From contig CAVOPA010000003.1 of assembly GCA_963697705.1 (NCBI GenBank), positions 806,001 to 870,000 on the forward strand: DNA of 64,000 nucleotides, read 5' to 3'. This DNA comes from CAVUCH01 sp963697705. GTDB lineage: Bacteria; Acidobacteriota; Vicinamibacteria; Vicinamibacterales; JAENWD01. The position numbers and the translations under genes were made by a program. Positions 49,429 to 58,792 of the stretch are shown here, in pieces; positions within the stretch are counted from its first letter, which is position 1; each line of letters starts with the position of its first letter. A model generated the notes under the pieces. The model searched no databases. It was not told the origin of the DNA and saw only the letters and a program-made list of their open reading frames with translations.

Positions 49429-52400
49429 ATGTTTAGACGCGCTATAGCTGTGCTGGTGTGTGCGCTGGCGTTCGCGACGCCAGCTCTCGCCCAGGAGCAG
49501 CGAGGGTCGCTCGAGGGCACGATCAAGGACGCACAAGGCGCTGTGCTCCCCGGTGCCGTCGTTGAAGCCCGCAGCGCCGCCCTCATCGGCGTGCGCACCG
49601 AAACGACGGATGCCAACGGCATGTACCGGTTCCCGGCACTGCCGCCTGGCACCTACCAGGTCACGGCAGCGCTCAGTGGCTTCCAGTCCGCCAAGTCACA
49701 GATCGTCCAGCTGTCGGTCGGAGAGGTCCTGAGAGTCGACGTGACGCTCGCCCTCGGAGGCGTCACCGAAGCCGTCCAAGTGACGGCCGAGTCGACCGTG
49801 CTCGACGTTGCGTCCGCCCGCACGGCAACGACGCTGTCGGCGAAGGTCATCGAGGGGCTCCCCCGCGGCCGCACGTTCAACACACTGCTGCAGCTCGCCC
49901 CTGGCGTGCGCGCCGAAACGAAGTCCGGAACGGCGGGCGTCGGCGGCTACCAGTTCGACGGTACCAGCGGCTCCGAGAACGTGTTCGTGGTTGACGGCGT
50001 CGATGTCTCGAACATCCGCAATTCATCGCTGGGCGTCCAGGACGCCATCCCGTTCGAGTTCGTGCAGGAGCTGCAGATCAAGAGCGGCGGGTTCGAAGCC
50101 GAGTACGGCGGCGCGCTCGGCGGCGTGGTGAACGTGATCAGCAAGTCCGGCACCGACACGTTCCGCGGCGAAGCCCTGTATCAGTTCTCCGGCGATGTAC
50201 TGAACGCAACGCCCCGCGCGGCCAGTCCGGTTGCGGGTCAAACGGCGACGTTCGTGGGGACCGGCTACCGAAGAGATCCGTTCAACGTGACGCAGTCGGA
50301 GTTCTTCGAGCCCAGCGAAGACCAGTACACGCAACAGACCTACGGCTTCACGCTCGGCGGCCCGATCGCGAAAGACAAGCTGCGGTTCTTCGTCGGGTAC
50401 ATGCCCGAGCGGTACCAGACCGACCGGTCGATCGACTTCGTCAACAGCCAGGGTGTCGTGACGCCCAAGGACTCCTCGTCCACGGTGCTCCGTCATCGCG
50501 GCACGGGCCGTCTCGACTACTCCCCGTTCCAGAAGCTGCAGTTGAACGCGTCCTATTTCTGGAATCCGCAGAAGACCACCGGCCTGCTGACCACCAACGA
50601 CCCCAAGGTGGCACCGCCGACGACTGACCTCGCGAAGCAGGGCGGCTACGTTCCGTCGAATGCCACGACGTTCGGCGCCAACTACCTGCCTTCGTCGAAG
50701 CTGCTCTTCAGCGCGCGATATGGCTACAAGTACGTGAACGACAAGGGCAACAGCTACGGCAAAGACCAGGTGCCGTACCTCGTGTACAACACCAGCTCGA
50801 ATAACGGCGGCCTGACGGGCGTACCGGCGCAGTACACGGGAGCGGCCGGCTACACCAACGTCGCCAGCACATTGACGACCCAACAGGACCTGCTCACGCG
50901 TCACAACGTGTATCTCGATGCCACCTACTTCGGAAACGTGCTCGGCCAGAACCACACGATCAAGGGGGGCTACGCGCTGAACCGGGTGGGCGACGACGTC
51001 CTCACCAACTACACGCAGGGGCGTTTCAACATCAACTGGGGTGAGGGCTACACGCGTGGCTCGATCGTCGACGTGCGCGGTCCCTACGGCTACTACACGT
51101 GGCAGGACGGCGTCCGGCTGAACTCCAAGGTCACGAGCCGCAACCAGGGCCTCTACATCCAGGATGCCTGGCAGATTCACCCGCGCATCACGGTGAACCT
51201 CGGCCTCCGCATCGAGGACGAGTTCCTCCCGCCCTTCCGTGCGGAGCAGGAAGTCGACGGCCAGCTCGTCAAGATCGCGAATCCGATCTCGTTCGGCTGG
51301 GGAGACAAGATCGCTCCGCGCATCGGCGGCGCATGGGACGTGCTCGGGAACGGACGCTGGAAGATCGCGTCGAGCTGGGTGCGCGTCAATGACGTGCTCA
51401 AGTACGAGCTCGCACGCGGATCCTTCGGCGGCGACTACTGGCACGACCACGTGTACACGCTCGACAACCCGGACCTGAACCAGCTCTCGCTCTCGACTCC
51501 GGGCGCGCTCGGGCAGAAGATCCAGGAGATCGACAACCGCACGGTGCCCATCAACGCCCAGGGCCAGATCGAGGGCGTGGACCCGGACATCAAGCCGATG
51601 TCGAACAACAACTTCGATGTCTCGACCGAGTACTTGCTCCGTCCCCAGACGACGTTGACGGTGCGCTACACGCACAAGCACCTGCGGTATGGGATCGAGG
51701 ACATCGGCGTGCTCGACGCCGACGAGAACGAGGTCTACACGATCGGCAACCCCGGGTTCGGCGCGACACCGGATTCGATCCGGACGGCGACCGGCGCCTC
51801 GCTGACGCCGCGCGCCCAGCGTGATTACGACGCGCTCGAGTTCCGCGTGACGGGCCGTATGACGCACTTCTTCTACAACGCGTCGTACACCTACTCGAAG
51901 CTGTTCGGCAATTGGTCGGGCCTTGCGAACTCCGACGAAGCCGGCCGCTCCGACCCGAACGTGAGCCGCGCGTTCGACCTGTCGCCCGGCAACTTCGACG
52001 AGAACGGTCACAACGTCTACGGCCGTCTCGCCACGGATCGTCCGCACAGCCTCAAGCTGTTCGGCAACTACGCGCTCGAATCGAAGCTCGGCACCACCAT
52101 GTTGGGGGTTTCGCAGCTTGCCTACAGCGGCACGCCCCTGAGCTCCGAGGTGACGTTCATCGTGCCGGTGCTTTACAACGGCCGCGGCGATCTCGGGTCC
52201 ACGCCGACCTTCACGCAGACCGACCTGCTCGCCTCGCACGCCATTCGCTTCGGCGCCAACAAGCGGGCGGTGTTCGAGTTCAACGTGACCAACCTGTTCG
52301 ACCAGGACATCGTGACGAACGTCACGACCCGGTACAACCGCAACGGCAGCGTGCCGTCGACGTTCGCGAACGACCTCTACAACGGAACCATCGGTGACGT

Positions 52401-52518
52401 GACCCGCTTCGTGAGCGCTCCGGGCGGAGCATCGCCGAGCTACAACCCGATCTACAACCAGCCCCTTGCCTACCAGGAAGGGCGCCGGGCCACTCTCTCG
52501 CTCCGCTTCCAGTTCTAA
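49429..52518 (+). CDS. Oar-like TonB-dependent outer-membrane receptor, intact
   Basis: This 1029-residue protein is the only intact receptor in the window. Signal peptide at 1-21 (MFRRAIAVLVCALAFATPALA), carboxypeptidase-regulatory-like domain at about 25-105 (GSLEGTIKDAQGAVLPGAVV), plug at about 115-235 (VVDGVDVSNIRNSSLGVQDA, VVNVISKSGTDTFRGEALYQ), then a beta-barrel ending in RRATLSLRFQF, whose terminal Phe is the usual outer-membrane insertion signal. GAGGAGG seven bases upstream fixes the start. It probably imports or binds a large ligand at the outer membrane; no SusD-like partner is adjacent. Followed by a strong terminator. Confidence 0.9.
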   Translation: MFRRAIAVLVCALAFATPALAQEQRGSLEGTIKDAQGAVLPGAVVEARSAALIGVRTETTDANGMYRFPALPPGTYQVTAALSGFQSAKSQIVQLSVGEVLRVDVTLALGGVTEAVQVTAESTVLDVASARTATTLSAKVIEGLPRGRTFNTLLQLAPGVRAETKSGTAGVGGYQFDGTSGSENVFVVDGVDVSNIRNSSLGVQDAIPFEFVQELQIKSGGFEAEYGGALGGVVNVISKSGTDTFRGEALYQFSGDVLNATPRAASPVAGQTATFVGTGYRRDPFNVTQSEFFEPSEDQYTQQTYGFTLGGPIAKDKLRFFVGYMPERYQTDRSIDFVNSQGVVTPKDSSSTVLRHRGTGRLDYSPFQKLQLNASYFWNPQKTTGLLTTNDPKVAPPTTDLAKQGGYVPSNATTFGANYLPSSKLLFSARYGYKYVNDKGNSYGKDQVPYLVYNTSSNNGGLTGVPAQYTGAAGYTNVASTLTTQQDLLTRHNVYLDATYFGNVLGQNHTIKGGYALNRVGDDVLTNYTQGRFNINWGEGYTRGSIVDVRGPYGYYTWQDGVRLNSKVTSRNQGLYIQDAWQIHPRITVNLGLRIEDEFLPPFRAEQEVDGQLVKIANPISFGWGDKIAPRIGGAWDVLGNGRWKIASSWVRVNDVLKYELARGSFGGDYWHDHVYTLDNPDLNQLSLSTPGALGQKIQEIDNRTVPINAQGQIEGVDPDIKPMSNNNFDVSTEYLLRPQTTLTVRYTHKHLRYGIEDIGVLDADENEVYTIGNPGFGATPDSIRTATGASLTPRAQRDYDALEFRVTGRMTHFFYNASYTYSKLFGNWSGLANSDEAGRSDPNVSRAFDLSPGNFDENGHNVYGRLATDRPHSLKLFGNYALESKLGTTMLGVSQLAYSGTPLSSEVTFIVPVLYNGRGDLGSTPTFTQTDLLASHAIRFGANKRAVFEFNVTNLFDQDIVTNVTTRYNRNGSVPSTFANDLYNGTIGDVTRFVSAPGGASPSYNPIYNQPLAYQEGRRATLSLRFQF

Positions 52519-52539
52519 CCGGATTGGGGCAGTAGACGC

Positions 52540-52573
52540 GCCCCGCCACTCCGAAAGGGGTGGCGGGGCTTTT
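52540..52573 (+). terminator. Rho-independent terminator of intact receptor
   Basis: GCCCCGCCAC pairs with GTGGCGGGGC, extended by TCC/GGG around a GAAA loop, and is followed by TTTT. It lies 21 bases after the receptor stop. Confidence 0.85.
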
Positions 52574-52582
52574 CACGTACCG

Positions 52583-52693
52583 GAAGGGCTAAAGGCTAAG
52601 GGCCAAGGGCTTAGGGACGGCCGGGGTTAAGGCCCAGAACTCGACTAGCCCTCAGCGGTGCCCTTAGCCCTCAGCCTTTAGCCCTCAGCCTTC
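52583..52693. repeat. Inverted heptad element between convergent genes
   Basis: Left arm 52585-52616 (GGGCTAAAGGCTAAGGGC) and right arm about 52645-52693 (TTAGCCCTCAGCC units) are reverse complements. The right arm reaches the TGA of the convergent M14 peptidase gene. Same word family as 35942-36070. Confidence 0.8.
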
Positions 52694-55511
52694 AGTAGAG
52701 CGCGTTGAAGAGCAGCTTGAAGGTAGCGTGGGGCTGGGCGCGGAACTGGGGCGGGAAGGCGAAGAGGACGACACGGCCGGCGCCATATGGTGCGTCGAGC
52801 AGCGCGTGGCGGGTGGCGATGCGATCGGCGCCGAGCAGCCAGCCGCTCATGAGCACGACGTCGGCGGGCGCGTACTGCGCAATGCTCTGCACCGTCGGAT
52901 CGGCAGTGTCGAAGGCGCGCGAGGCCTCGAAATAGGCGGCGCTCTCACGCGCCATCCCCCAGGCCACCGGCTGGTTGATGTCGACGGTGATCCGCACCAC
53001 AGACCCCGGGCAGTAGAACACCGAGCGATCCAACCCGCGCGTCACGTCGCGAATGCGATCGAACACGCCGCCGAAGCGTTCGAGCGGGAGGTCGCTGGCC
53101 GCATCGAGGGTCACGAGTGTGCCGCCATCGTGCACGAAGCGCTTCAGCGCCTCCACCCCGGACTCGCCGATCCCGCCCTGGTACTCCGGTGGCACGGGGT
53201 TGGAGGGCCCATCGTGCCGGGATGACGCGGAGGGCTCGTGGCCGCGAACGATCGCCGCCGGTGACTGGCGCGGCAGGATGATGACGTCGAACGACCTGCG
53301 GAGATCGCCGGCGCGGACATCGCGGTCGACCAGCGTCGCGTATGGGAATCCGTACTGCTCCAGCAGCCACCGCGTCCAGCCTTCGTCGATATTGGCGACC
53401 CAGCTCTTATACAGGCCGATGCGGCGTGCGGCGATGGGCTGCGTGGGGTCCGCAGGCGCGCGATCGATTGACCACGCGCGGAGACCGAGATCCTCCACCA
53501 GGCGGCGGACCAGCGCTGCGAGCCCCGGTCCGCGGTTTCGCGCCCCGGCGGGCTGCGATCGGCTGAATGCCATGTCGCTATCGCCGGACGCCCGGCTCGA
53601 CTCGGGCGCGACAAGAGCCTTTCCTCCGCGGCCGGCCACCTTGATGACCCACGCTCCCGCTGGCAAGGTGACGCCCGGGCGGGGACTGAAGGGAGCGCGG
53701 AGGCGGCTGACGGCTGCGCCGTGCGCCAGCAGCCGGTTGACGGCGAGTGCGCTCACGTTCGCACGGTCATCAATCACATACCCCCACGGGCCGGAGCCGG
53801 GTGCGATGGTGATGGCGCCCGCCGCGCGCGGTGCCGTCTCGAGGCGCACGAGGGCCGTCGTGTCGAATGGCGTGGCGACAGGAACGGCGGTGACGCCCAT
53901 CTGATACGCGAGCGTCCAGCCGGCCGTGTCGTAGGGCGGGATTGGCGGTCCACCCGGGTGCGCGCGCAGATCCGGGTACACCTGGCGCTCGAGCAGGTCC
54001 TTGGCAAAAGGCCGGAACGGCTGCGCGAGCAGCACGGCGTGCGTACCGGCGGGATACGTGACCCCGTCCGCGGCGAGCGGCGCCGTCGCACGATGCACCT
54101 CGATTCCGCCCTTCATCAGCGTGTCGATGAACGCCATGCTCGCCGGCACGTCGTGCTGCGGGGCAGGAATGATGTAGGCCACAGGCGCTTCGGTCCGGCC
54201 CTTGGCGATCTGCCGCGCGCCGACCTGGTAGATGCCGTAGAGGAGCTGCTCGCGCCACTTCGCCGCAAGGTCGAGGACGCCCAACGAGCCCGTGAGCATG
54301 TAATCGACGGCGTCGGCGAGGTGCAGCGTGCCGCCCTTCCAGGGATTCGGATACGTCACGCTCGGCACGAGCGTGGACACGCCGTTCGAGAGCGTCCGCG
54401 GGAAATCGGCGGGGTCGTACGTGTACGGCGTGGCCGAGGCGTGGCCGGTCTCCGTCAGGATGCCGATGATGTTGTGGAAATAGCTCGTCGTGCGGACCGA
54501 ACCGTTGTACCAGATCGAGAACGAGTATCGCGAGATGACGCCGTCCTTTCCCTCGCGCTCGAACCGGTCCTGCATCGCGCCGCCGACCAGATCCACGCCG
54601 CGCACGATCTGCGGATCGATGTTGGGGTTCACCGGGTCGGGAAACGGCGGCACGAAGATGCGCGGCGGGTACGTGCCCTGATGCTGGTTGTACATGATTT
54701 GCGGCAGCCACTCCGCGAACAGCAGGTGACTGACGACCTGCGTTTCCTTCTGCGTCTGCATGTAGCCGTCGCGGTTGTTGTCGTGCCCGACATACTTCTG
54801 ATAGAGCCACGGCATCGGACTGTCCTGGTGCGGCGTGTGGAGCGTGCGCCGGTACCAGTCGACCACCATGTTCATGCCGTCCGGGTTGATGCACGGCGCG
54901 AGAACGAGGATCACGTTGTCGCGGATCGCCTGCATCTCGGCGCTGTCGTCGGTGGCCACACGGTAGGCGAGCCGGATCGCGTGCTGCGCGGTCGCGACCT
55001 CGCTCGCGTGGAGGCCGCTGTCGATCCAGACGACTGCCTTGCCCTCCCGCGCGAGCGCGCGCGCCTCGCGGTCGCTCAAGCCGCCGACGAGCGCGAGCCG
55101 CCGCGAGATGTCACGGTAGTGCCCAAGCCGGGCGAGGTTCGCTTCCGACGAGATGATCGCGACGAGCATCTCGTTGCCTTCAGTGGATTGTCCCGCGATC
55201 TCGAGCTGCACCCGGTCGGAGGCCGCATCGAGCCGCTGGAAATACGCGCGCAGCTGCCGGAAGTCCGCGAGCGTGTAGTCGTCGCCGGGCTCGAACCCGA
55301 GGACGTCGCGCGGCGAAGGCACCCCGGTGGGCGCCTGCGGCGCGGCGCGCAGCTGTCCGGCAGGCTGCGGGAGCAGCAGGAGCGCGCACACTCCGAGGAG
55401 CTGCAGGAGATGTCCTGCGCACGTCCGGGTCGGCACGGGAGCTAGAGTGCCCGACGCTGCGAGGCTGCGCAACCCGACGCTGTCCCGTCGGCCAATGGCA
55501 GCTTTATCCAT
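52692..55511 (-). CDS. Secreted M14 family zinc carboxypeptidase
   Basis: The 939-residue product has a signal segment (about 33-57) and an M14 catalytic domain (about 80-400). GLHASEVA gives the zinc ligands His168 and Glu171, DNVILVLAPCINPDGMN the substrate-binding region and ILTETGHAS the probable catalytic glutamate. About 500 further residues include a glutamine-amidotransferase-like region (SFDVIILPRQSPAAIV, GTLVTLDAASDLPLERFGG). Large acidobacterial M14 proteins of this layout are presumed extracytoplasmic peptidases; specificity unknown. Convergent with the receptor gene across a heptad element that starts at its stop codon. Confidence 0.85.
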   Translation of the reverse strand: MDKAAIGRRDSVGLRSLAASGTLAPVPTRTCAGHLLQLLGVCALLLLPQPAGQLRAAPQAPTGVPSPRDVLGFEPGDDYTLADFRQLRAYFQRLDAASDRVQLEIAGQSTEGNEMLVAIISSEANLARLGHYRDISRRLALVGGLSDREARALAREGKAVVWIDSGLHASEVATAQHAIRLAYRVATDDSAEMQAIRDNVILVLAPCINPDGMNMVVDWYRRTLHTPHQDSPMPWLYQKYVGHDNNRDGYMQTQKETQVVSHLLFAEWLPQIMYNQHQGTYPPRIFVPPFPDPVNPNIDPQIVRGVDLVGGAMQDRFEREGKDGVISRYSFSIWYNGSVRTTSYFHNIIGILTETGHASATPYTYDPADFPRTLSNGVSTLVPSVTYPNPWKGGTLHLADAVDYMLTGSLGVLDLAAKWREQLLYGIYQVGARQIAKGRTEAPVAYIIPAPQHDVPASMAFIDTLMKGGIEVHRATAPLAADGVTYPAGTHAVLLAQPFRPFAKDLLERQVYPDLRAHPGGPPIPPYDTAGWTLAYQMGVTAVPVATPFDTTALVRLETAPRAAGAITIAPGSGPWGYVIDDRANVSALAVNRLLAHGAAVSRLRAPFSPRPGVTLPAGAWVIKVAGRGGKALVAPESSRASGDSDMAFSRSQPAGARNRGPGLAALVRRLVEDLGLRAWSIDRAPADPTQPIAARRIGLYKSWVANIDEGWTRWLLEQYGFPYATLVDRDVRAGDLRRSFDVIILPRQSPAAIVRGHEPSASSRHDGPSNPVPPEYQGGIGESGVEALKRFVHDGGTLVTLDAASDLPLERFGGVFDRIRDVTRGLDRSVFYCPGSVVRITVDINQPVAWGMARESAAYFEASRAFDTADPTVQSIAQYAPADVVLMSGWLLGADRIATRHALLDAPYGAGRVVLFAFPPQFRAQPHATFKLLFNALY

Positions 55512-55795
55512 ACCGCTGAACGGCCGACCTGCCGATGAAGTGGACAGGCGTCGTCGCCGGCGACGCTCGCAGAAAATCGGTTTCGGAAACCGTCGCGTGC
55601 CTGGCGACGTCTGACAGAGAAAGACGCCTATGAAATCAGCAGCTTAGGTCGCCCGTCGGTGACCGAGGCGCTGGGCAGTGACTCCAAAGGGGGGCAACTC
55701 GCCAGCTCAGGACCCATCATAGGCACAGCAAAGGGCCGGTTCCGACCGAAGCCTGGCGTGGCGCGATTCTTGGATGGAGTACCTGGCAGGAGAGG
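55512..55795. other. Divergent spacer before receiver-like gene
   Basis: About 280 bases between divergent starts, presumably holding both promoters. GGAGAGGG just before 55796 serves as ribosome binding site. Nothing else is recognised. Confidence 0.4.
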
Positions 55796-56185
55796 GTGAC
55801 CGACATGCACATGATGCAGACTCCCCGGCGGGCGCCTGACACCGACCTGCAGAAGGTCGTCGTGGTGAATGGCAGCCCGGAAATCCTCGAGATGCTCGAG
55901 ACGGTTCTCGACGCCGGGCGGTACGACATGGTGTTTGTCGAATCGAGCGCCCGGGCGTACTCGCGTGTGCGCCACGTCCAGCCGAACCTGGTCATCGTGT
56001 GCATGCGTATCGACGATGTCGAGGTGTTCCAGCTGCTCTCCATGCTCAAGCTCGATGCTGAGACCCGGCGTATCCCGGTCGTCACCTACACCACGCACCT
56101 GGAGGCCGACAACGACGAATCGGAAGATGATGTCATCGAGGAAGACGAGTTCCCGCTCGCCCGCCCGACGGTGACGATGAACTGA
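55796..56185 (+). CDS. Degenerate response-regulator receiver domain protein
   Basis: A stand-alone 129-residue protein with receiver-fold alternation: KVVVVNGSPEILEMLETVLD (strand 1, helix 1), YDMVFVESSARAYSRVRHVQ, PNLVIVCMRIDDVEVFQLLS and RRIPVVTYTT. The usual phosphoacceptor Asp is replaced by Cys69 (VIVCMR), the acidic pair after strand 1 by Asn-Gly, and the conserved Lys is not evident. It is therefore unlikely to be a normal phosphorylated receiver and may signal by another input. The C-terminal tail is strongly acidic (DNDESEDDVIEEDE). No histidine kinase is adjacent. Confidence 0.7.
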   Translation: MTDMHMMQTPRRAPDTDLQKVVVVNGSPEILEMLETVLDAGRYDMVFVESSARAYSRVRHVQPNLVIVCMRIDDVEVFQLLSMLKLDAETRRIPVVTYTTHLEADNDESEDDVIEEDEFPLARPTVTMN

Positions 56186-56322
56186 CCTCGCGCGCAAGCG
56201 CCCGGTCGGCAGAAGGGGACAGCCGCCAGCGGCCGGATGGACGCGGCGCCTGTCCCCTCCGTATGTACGCGCGACTGGGCGCGGTGCCGGCGCTTCAAGG
56301 GTGACGAAAAAGGCACCCCCGT

Positions 56323-56380
56323 GAAGAATGCCGGATGGATGACGGATGCAGGGTGTCGGTCCGGTGTGCGACATCCGGCA
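56323..56380. repeat. Inverted heptad element, GGATGCC word
   Basis: GCCGGATGGATGACGGATGC faces GCGACATCCGGC, giving an imperfect inverted pair. The word matches the arrays flanking the four-helix gene at 38466-39185, but no protein gene is enclosed here. Confidence 0.65.
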
Positions 56381-56418
56381 CGCGACGGTCTGCATTTGGA
56401 CTGCTGTTCAGCAGCCTG

Positions 56419-56820
56419 TTAGCGCACTTTGAGATATTCCAGGTAATCGCCGGAATCGATTCGCGGCGCCTTGCCAAGCGGGGCGTTGTAGAAGTAGACC
56501 CACGCCTGCTCGGTCGTGCCGTCGGGGAGGTGCACCGGCACCTGCGAGCGAATGTAGAGACTGCTGTCAGGCTCTCCCGGGCGGTATCCTTCCATCTCGT
56601 CGAGCGCCCGCAACACGCCCTCGGGGTCGAGCATGTCGAACAGTTCGCCCCACACGCGCCCGGAGTCGGCGGGCACTGCCGCCGGATAAATCCCGAGGTC
56701 GAACAGGGCCGCTTGCACCCAGCCGCGGGTGCGATATTTCATCCGCGGGTCGATGCCCATCTGGCGCCGCCGATCGAACCCGGTCATCAGCGTGCCGTAG
56801 AAGAACACCAGATCAGCCAT
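56419..56820 (-). CDS. Gamma-glutamylcyclotransferase family protein
   Basis: ATG 56820 gives 133 residues starting MADLVFFYGTLMTGFDRRRQ. The YGTL motif binds substrate and the Glu in LDEMEGYRPG is the likely catalytic acid of the GGCT-like (AIG2) fold. It should release 5-oxoproline from gamma-glutamyl amines or peptides, though many family members have other substrates. It overlaps the upstream acetyltransferase gene by eight bases, so the two are probably co-translated. The longer open frame to 56991 is an acetyltransferase shadow. Confidence 0.85.
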   Translation of the reverse strand: MADLVFFYGTLMTGFDRRRQMGIDPRMKYRTRGWVQAALFDLGIYPAAVPADSGRVWGELFDMLDPEGVLRALDEMEGYRPGEPDSSLYIRSQVPVHLPDGTTEQAWVYFYNAPLGKAPRIDSGDYLEYLKVR

Positions 56821-57421
56821 GCTCGCCGTCGGCCTCAGGCGCATCGGGCCCCGCACCAGGGACTGAACGGCGGGATGCCCGCCACTCGGGCGCGAGAATC
56901 GCGTAGAGATGCTGGTCCAGCACGGTGCCGTTCTTACGAAACGACTGGCGGAGCGTTCCTTCGAGACAGCCGCCGAGCTTCGCGAACGCATTCCGGGACC
57001 GGCCGTTCTCGACCGCGATACGCGCTTCGATCCGGTGCAGGCCTAGGGGTCCAAACGCGTACGCAAGCAGCAGCCCTTTTGCCTCCGCGTTCACGCCAGC
57101 TCCCCAGCTCTGGCGGCGTACCCAGGTGCCGATCTGCGCCGTGCCCATCACCGGATCGAGGTGACGCAGGCTGGTGATGCCCAGCGGTTCGTCAGTAAGC
57201 CGATCGGCAATGATGAACACGTACTCCGCGTCGCAGCCACGGAGCACGCTCGCACGCTCGATGAAGCGCAACGACTCCGCGACAGAGCGCGGCGAATCGA
57301 ACGCGAGATAGCGCGTAACCTCGGGGTCGGACGTGTACAAGAAGAGAGGCTCGGCATCCGCAGCACGCGGCTCGCGCAGAAGTATTCGGGGGCCCGCCAG
57401 CAGCGGCAGTGAATTGTCCAT
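56813..57421 (-). CDS. GNAT family N-acetyltransferase (RimJ/RimL-like)
   Basis: The 202-residue product has the GNAT acyl-CoA-binding region (GTWVRRQSWGAGVNAEAKGL) and the later HRIEARIAVENGRSRNAFAKL signature of RimJ/RimL-type enzymes. It would acetylate an N-terminus or small amine. It sits directly upstream of, and overlaps, the gamma-glutamylcyclotransferase gene. Heptad repeat DNA lies about 65 bases upstream of its start. Confidence 0.88.
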   Translation of the reverse strand: MDNSLPLLAGPRILLREPRAADAEPLFLYTSDPEVTRYLAFDSPRSVAESLRFIERASVLRGCDAEYVFIIADRLTDEPLGITSLRHLDPVMGTAQIGTWVRRQSWGAGVNAEAKGLLLAYAFGPLGLHRIEARIAVENGRSRNAFAKLGGCLEGTLRQSFRKNGTVLDQHLYAILAPEWRASRRSVPGAGPDAPEADGEHG

Positions 57422-57486
57422 CGAGCGCCGGAGCGCTTCGAAGTGTAGGGACTCGGCGGGAGGGAGTCAAGGAGGAGAGGGGATCC

Positions 57487-57578
57487 AATTTCGAAATCCG
57501 GAAGGCGGAGTGCGGAGACAAATTTCGAATGCGGAGTTCGGAATTTGGGATTCGGAAACTCGGATATCCGGAGTTCAG
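57487..57578. repeat. Heptad array, TTCGGAA/GCGGAGT word
   Basis: About 13 degenerate heptamers (AATTTCG, AAATCCG, GAAGGCG, GAGTGCG, GAGTTCG, GAATTTG, GATTCGG). A core with GGCGGAGTGCGGA is also found, in inverted orientation, at 62599-62640. Confidence 0.8.
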
Positions 57579-57660
57579 CGGTCCGTCCCGGGTGGATCCG
57601 CTCTTGGGGTCGCGCTGGTGAGGAATAGCCGGCTATCGCGTCACCGGCTCCGGCACGCGC

Positions 57661-58686
57661 TCAGCGGGCCTCGCGCTCGTGGACCTGGTGCTCGCCGCTG
57701 CGGTGGGCCGCGCCTGCGGCTGCGCCAAGCGCCTCGATGGCTTCGCTCGGTAGCGAGAAGCTCAAGGTTACCGTCCGGCCCGTCCCGCTGACCTGGAGCG
57801 TCGATACGAGGGCCTGCATCTCGGGCTTGCTGCCGGCCTGCATACGGGCCAGGGCGAGGAACCCCTGCACGACGTCACGAAGGTTCTGTCCGGCCTGATC
57901 GTCGCGCGTCTCGGCGCGCAGCAGCCCCGACAATCCGCCGTTCACGTGACCGCTCGCCGAGAACCACTTCACGGCCGGAATCTGGCTGGCCACACCCTCC
58001 GGCAGGTTGGCGTGCATGATGAGCGCATCGAAGCGGCCGACCGCCCAGGCATTGCTGTCATCGATGTCGTGAATGAGGTTCATCAGTTCCGTATTGCCCG
58101 TGATGTTCGCCCCGCCGACGCCGTCGATGCCCCGCTTGACCGAGGCGGTGTCGCCAACAGCCACGAGGCCTGACTTCAGGAAGGCAACGCTGACGCTCTT
58201 TTGCCCGTCGGTCTGTTCCCTGTCGTCGACCACCCGCGTGATCATCCGCTTGCCCTTGTAGTCGGTCACGTCGCCGCCGTGTTGGCGCGCCAGCCCCTCG
58301 AGTCGGACCACGTCGAACCGCCCACTCGCCACCACCATGCCGCGATAGCCGTCTTTCGTGCCGGTCGGGACCAGGAAACCGACAATGCGGTCGATATCGC
58401 GCTCGATGTTGAGGCCGGTCTCCTGCTCGAACTGGCGCTGCCCTTCCTCGTGATTGGGCATGTTGCGCTGGAGCGTCTGCCGGAGTTGCGAGTGCATCAC
58501 ATCCTGCACGTTGCAGTACGCCACCACGGCGGCATCGGCGGGCACGTAGGAAAGCTCGGAGGGGGTGTCCTGCTGCCCGAAGGCGCCCATCGGGAGGCCG
58601 GAATAGAACGCCACGACACCCGTACACAGGCCGATGAGCAGGAAAGCGACCGAGCCGAACAGGAAATAGCGGGTCCGTGGTGTCAT
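57661..58686 (-). CDS. Membrane-anchored protein of unknown function in ABC operon
   Basis: The 341-residue product starts with a membrane anchor (RYFLFGSVAFLLIGLCTGVVAF), followed by a soluble domain rich in beta-strand and helix repeats (YVPADAAVVAYCNVQDVMHS, GLVAVGDTASVKRGIDGVGG). It resembles acidobacterial proteins with DUF3352-like domains of unknown role. It lies downstream of the last ABC permease (107 bases) on the same strand, so it may be an accessory of the transporter. The histidine-rich end (AAHRSGEHQVHEREAR) is variable. Confidence 0.65.
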   Translation of the reverse strand: MTPRTRYFLFGSVAFLLIGLCTGVVAFYSGLPMGAFGQQDTPSELSYVPADAAVVAYCNVQDVMHSQLRQTLQRNMPNHEEGQRQFEQETGLNIERDIDRIVGFLVPTGTKDGYRGMVVASGRFDVVRLEGLARQHGGDVTDYKGKRMITRVVDDREQTDGQKSVSVAFLKSGLVAVGDTASVKRGIDGVGGANITGNTELMNLIHDIDDSNAWAVGRFDALIMHANLPEGVASQIPAVKWFSASGHVNGGLSGLLRAETRDDQAGQNLRDVVQGFLALARMQAGSKPEMQALVSTLQVSGTGRTVTLSFSLPSEAIEALGAAAGAAHRSGEHQVHEREAR

Positions 58687-58792
58687 TGTCGGTCCTCACC
58701 GGGTGTATACGCGGGCACGTCAGGGGGGGTTCCCACCGGTTGCCGCCGGCTCGGCGCCCCCCGCCCGAACAGATCCGTGGCGACGCCCGCCG

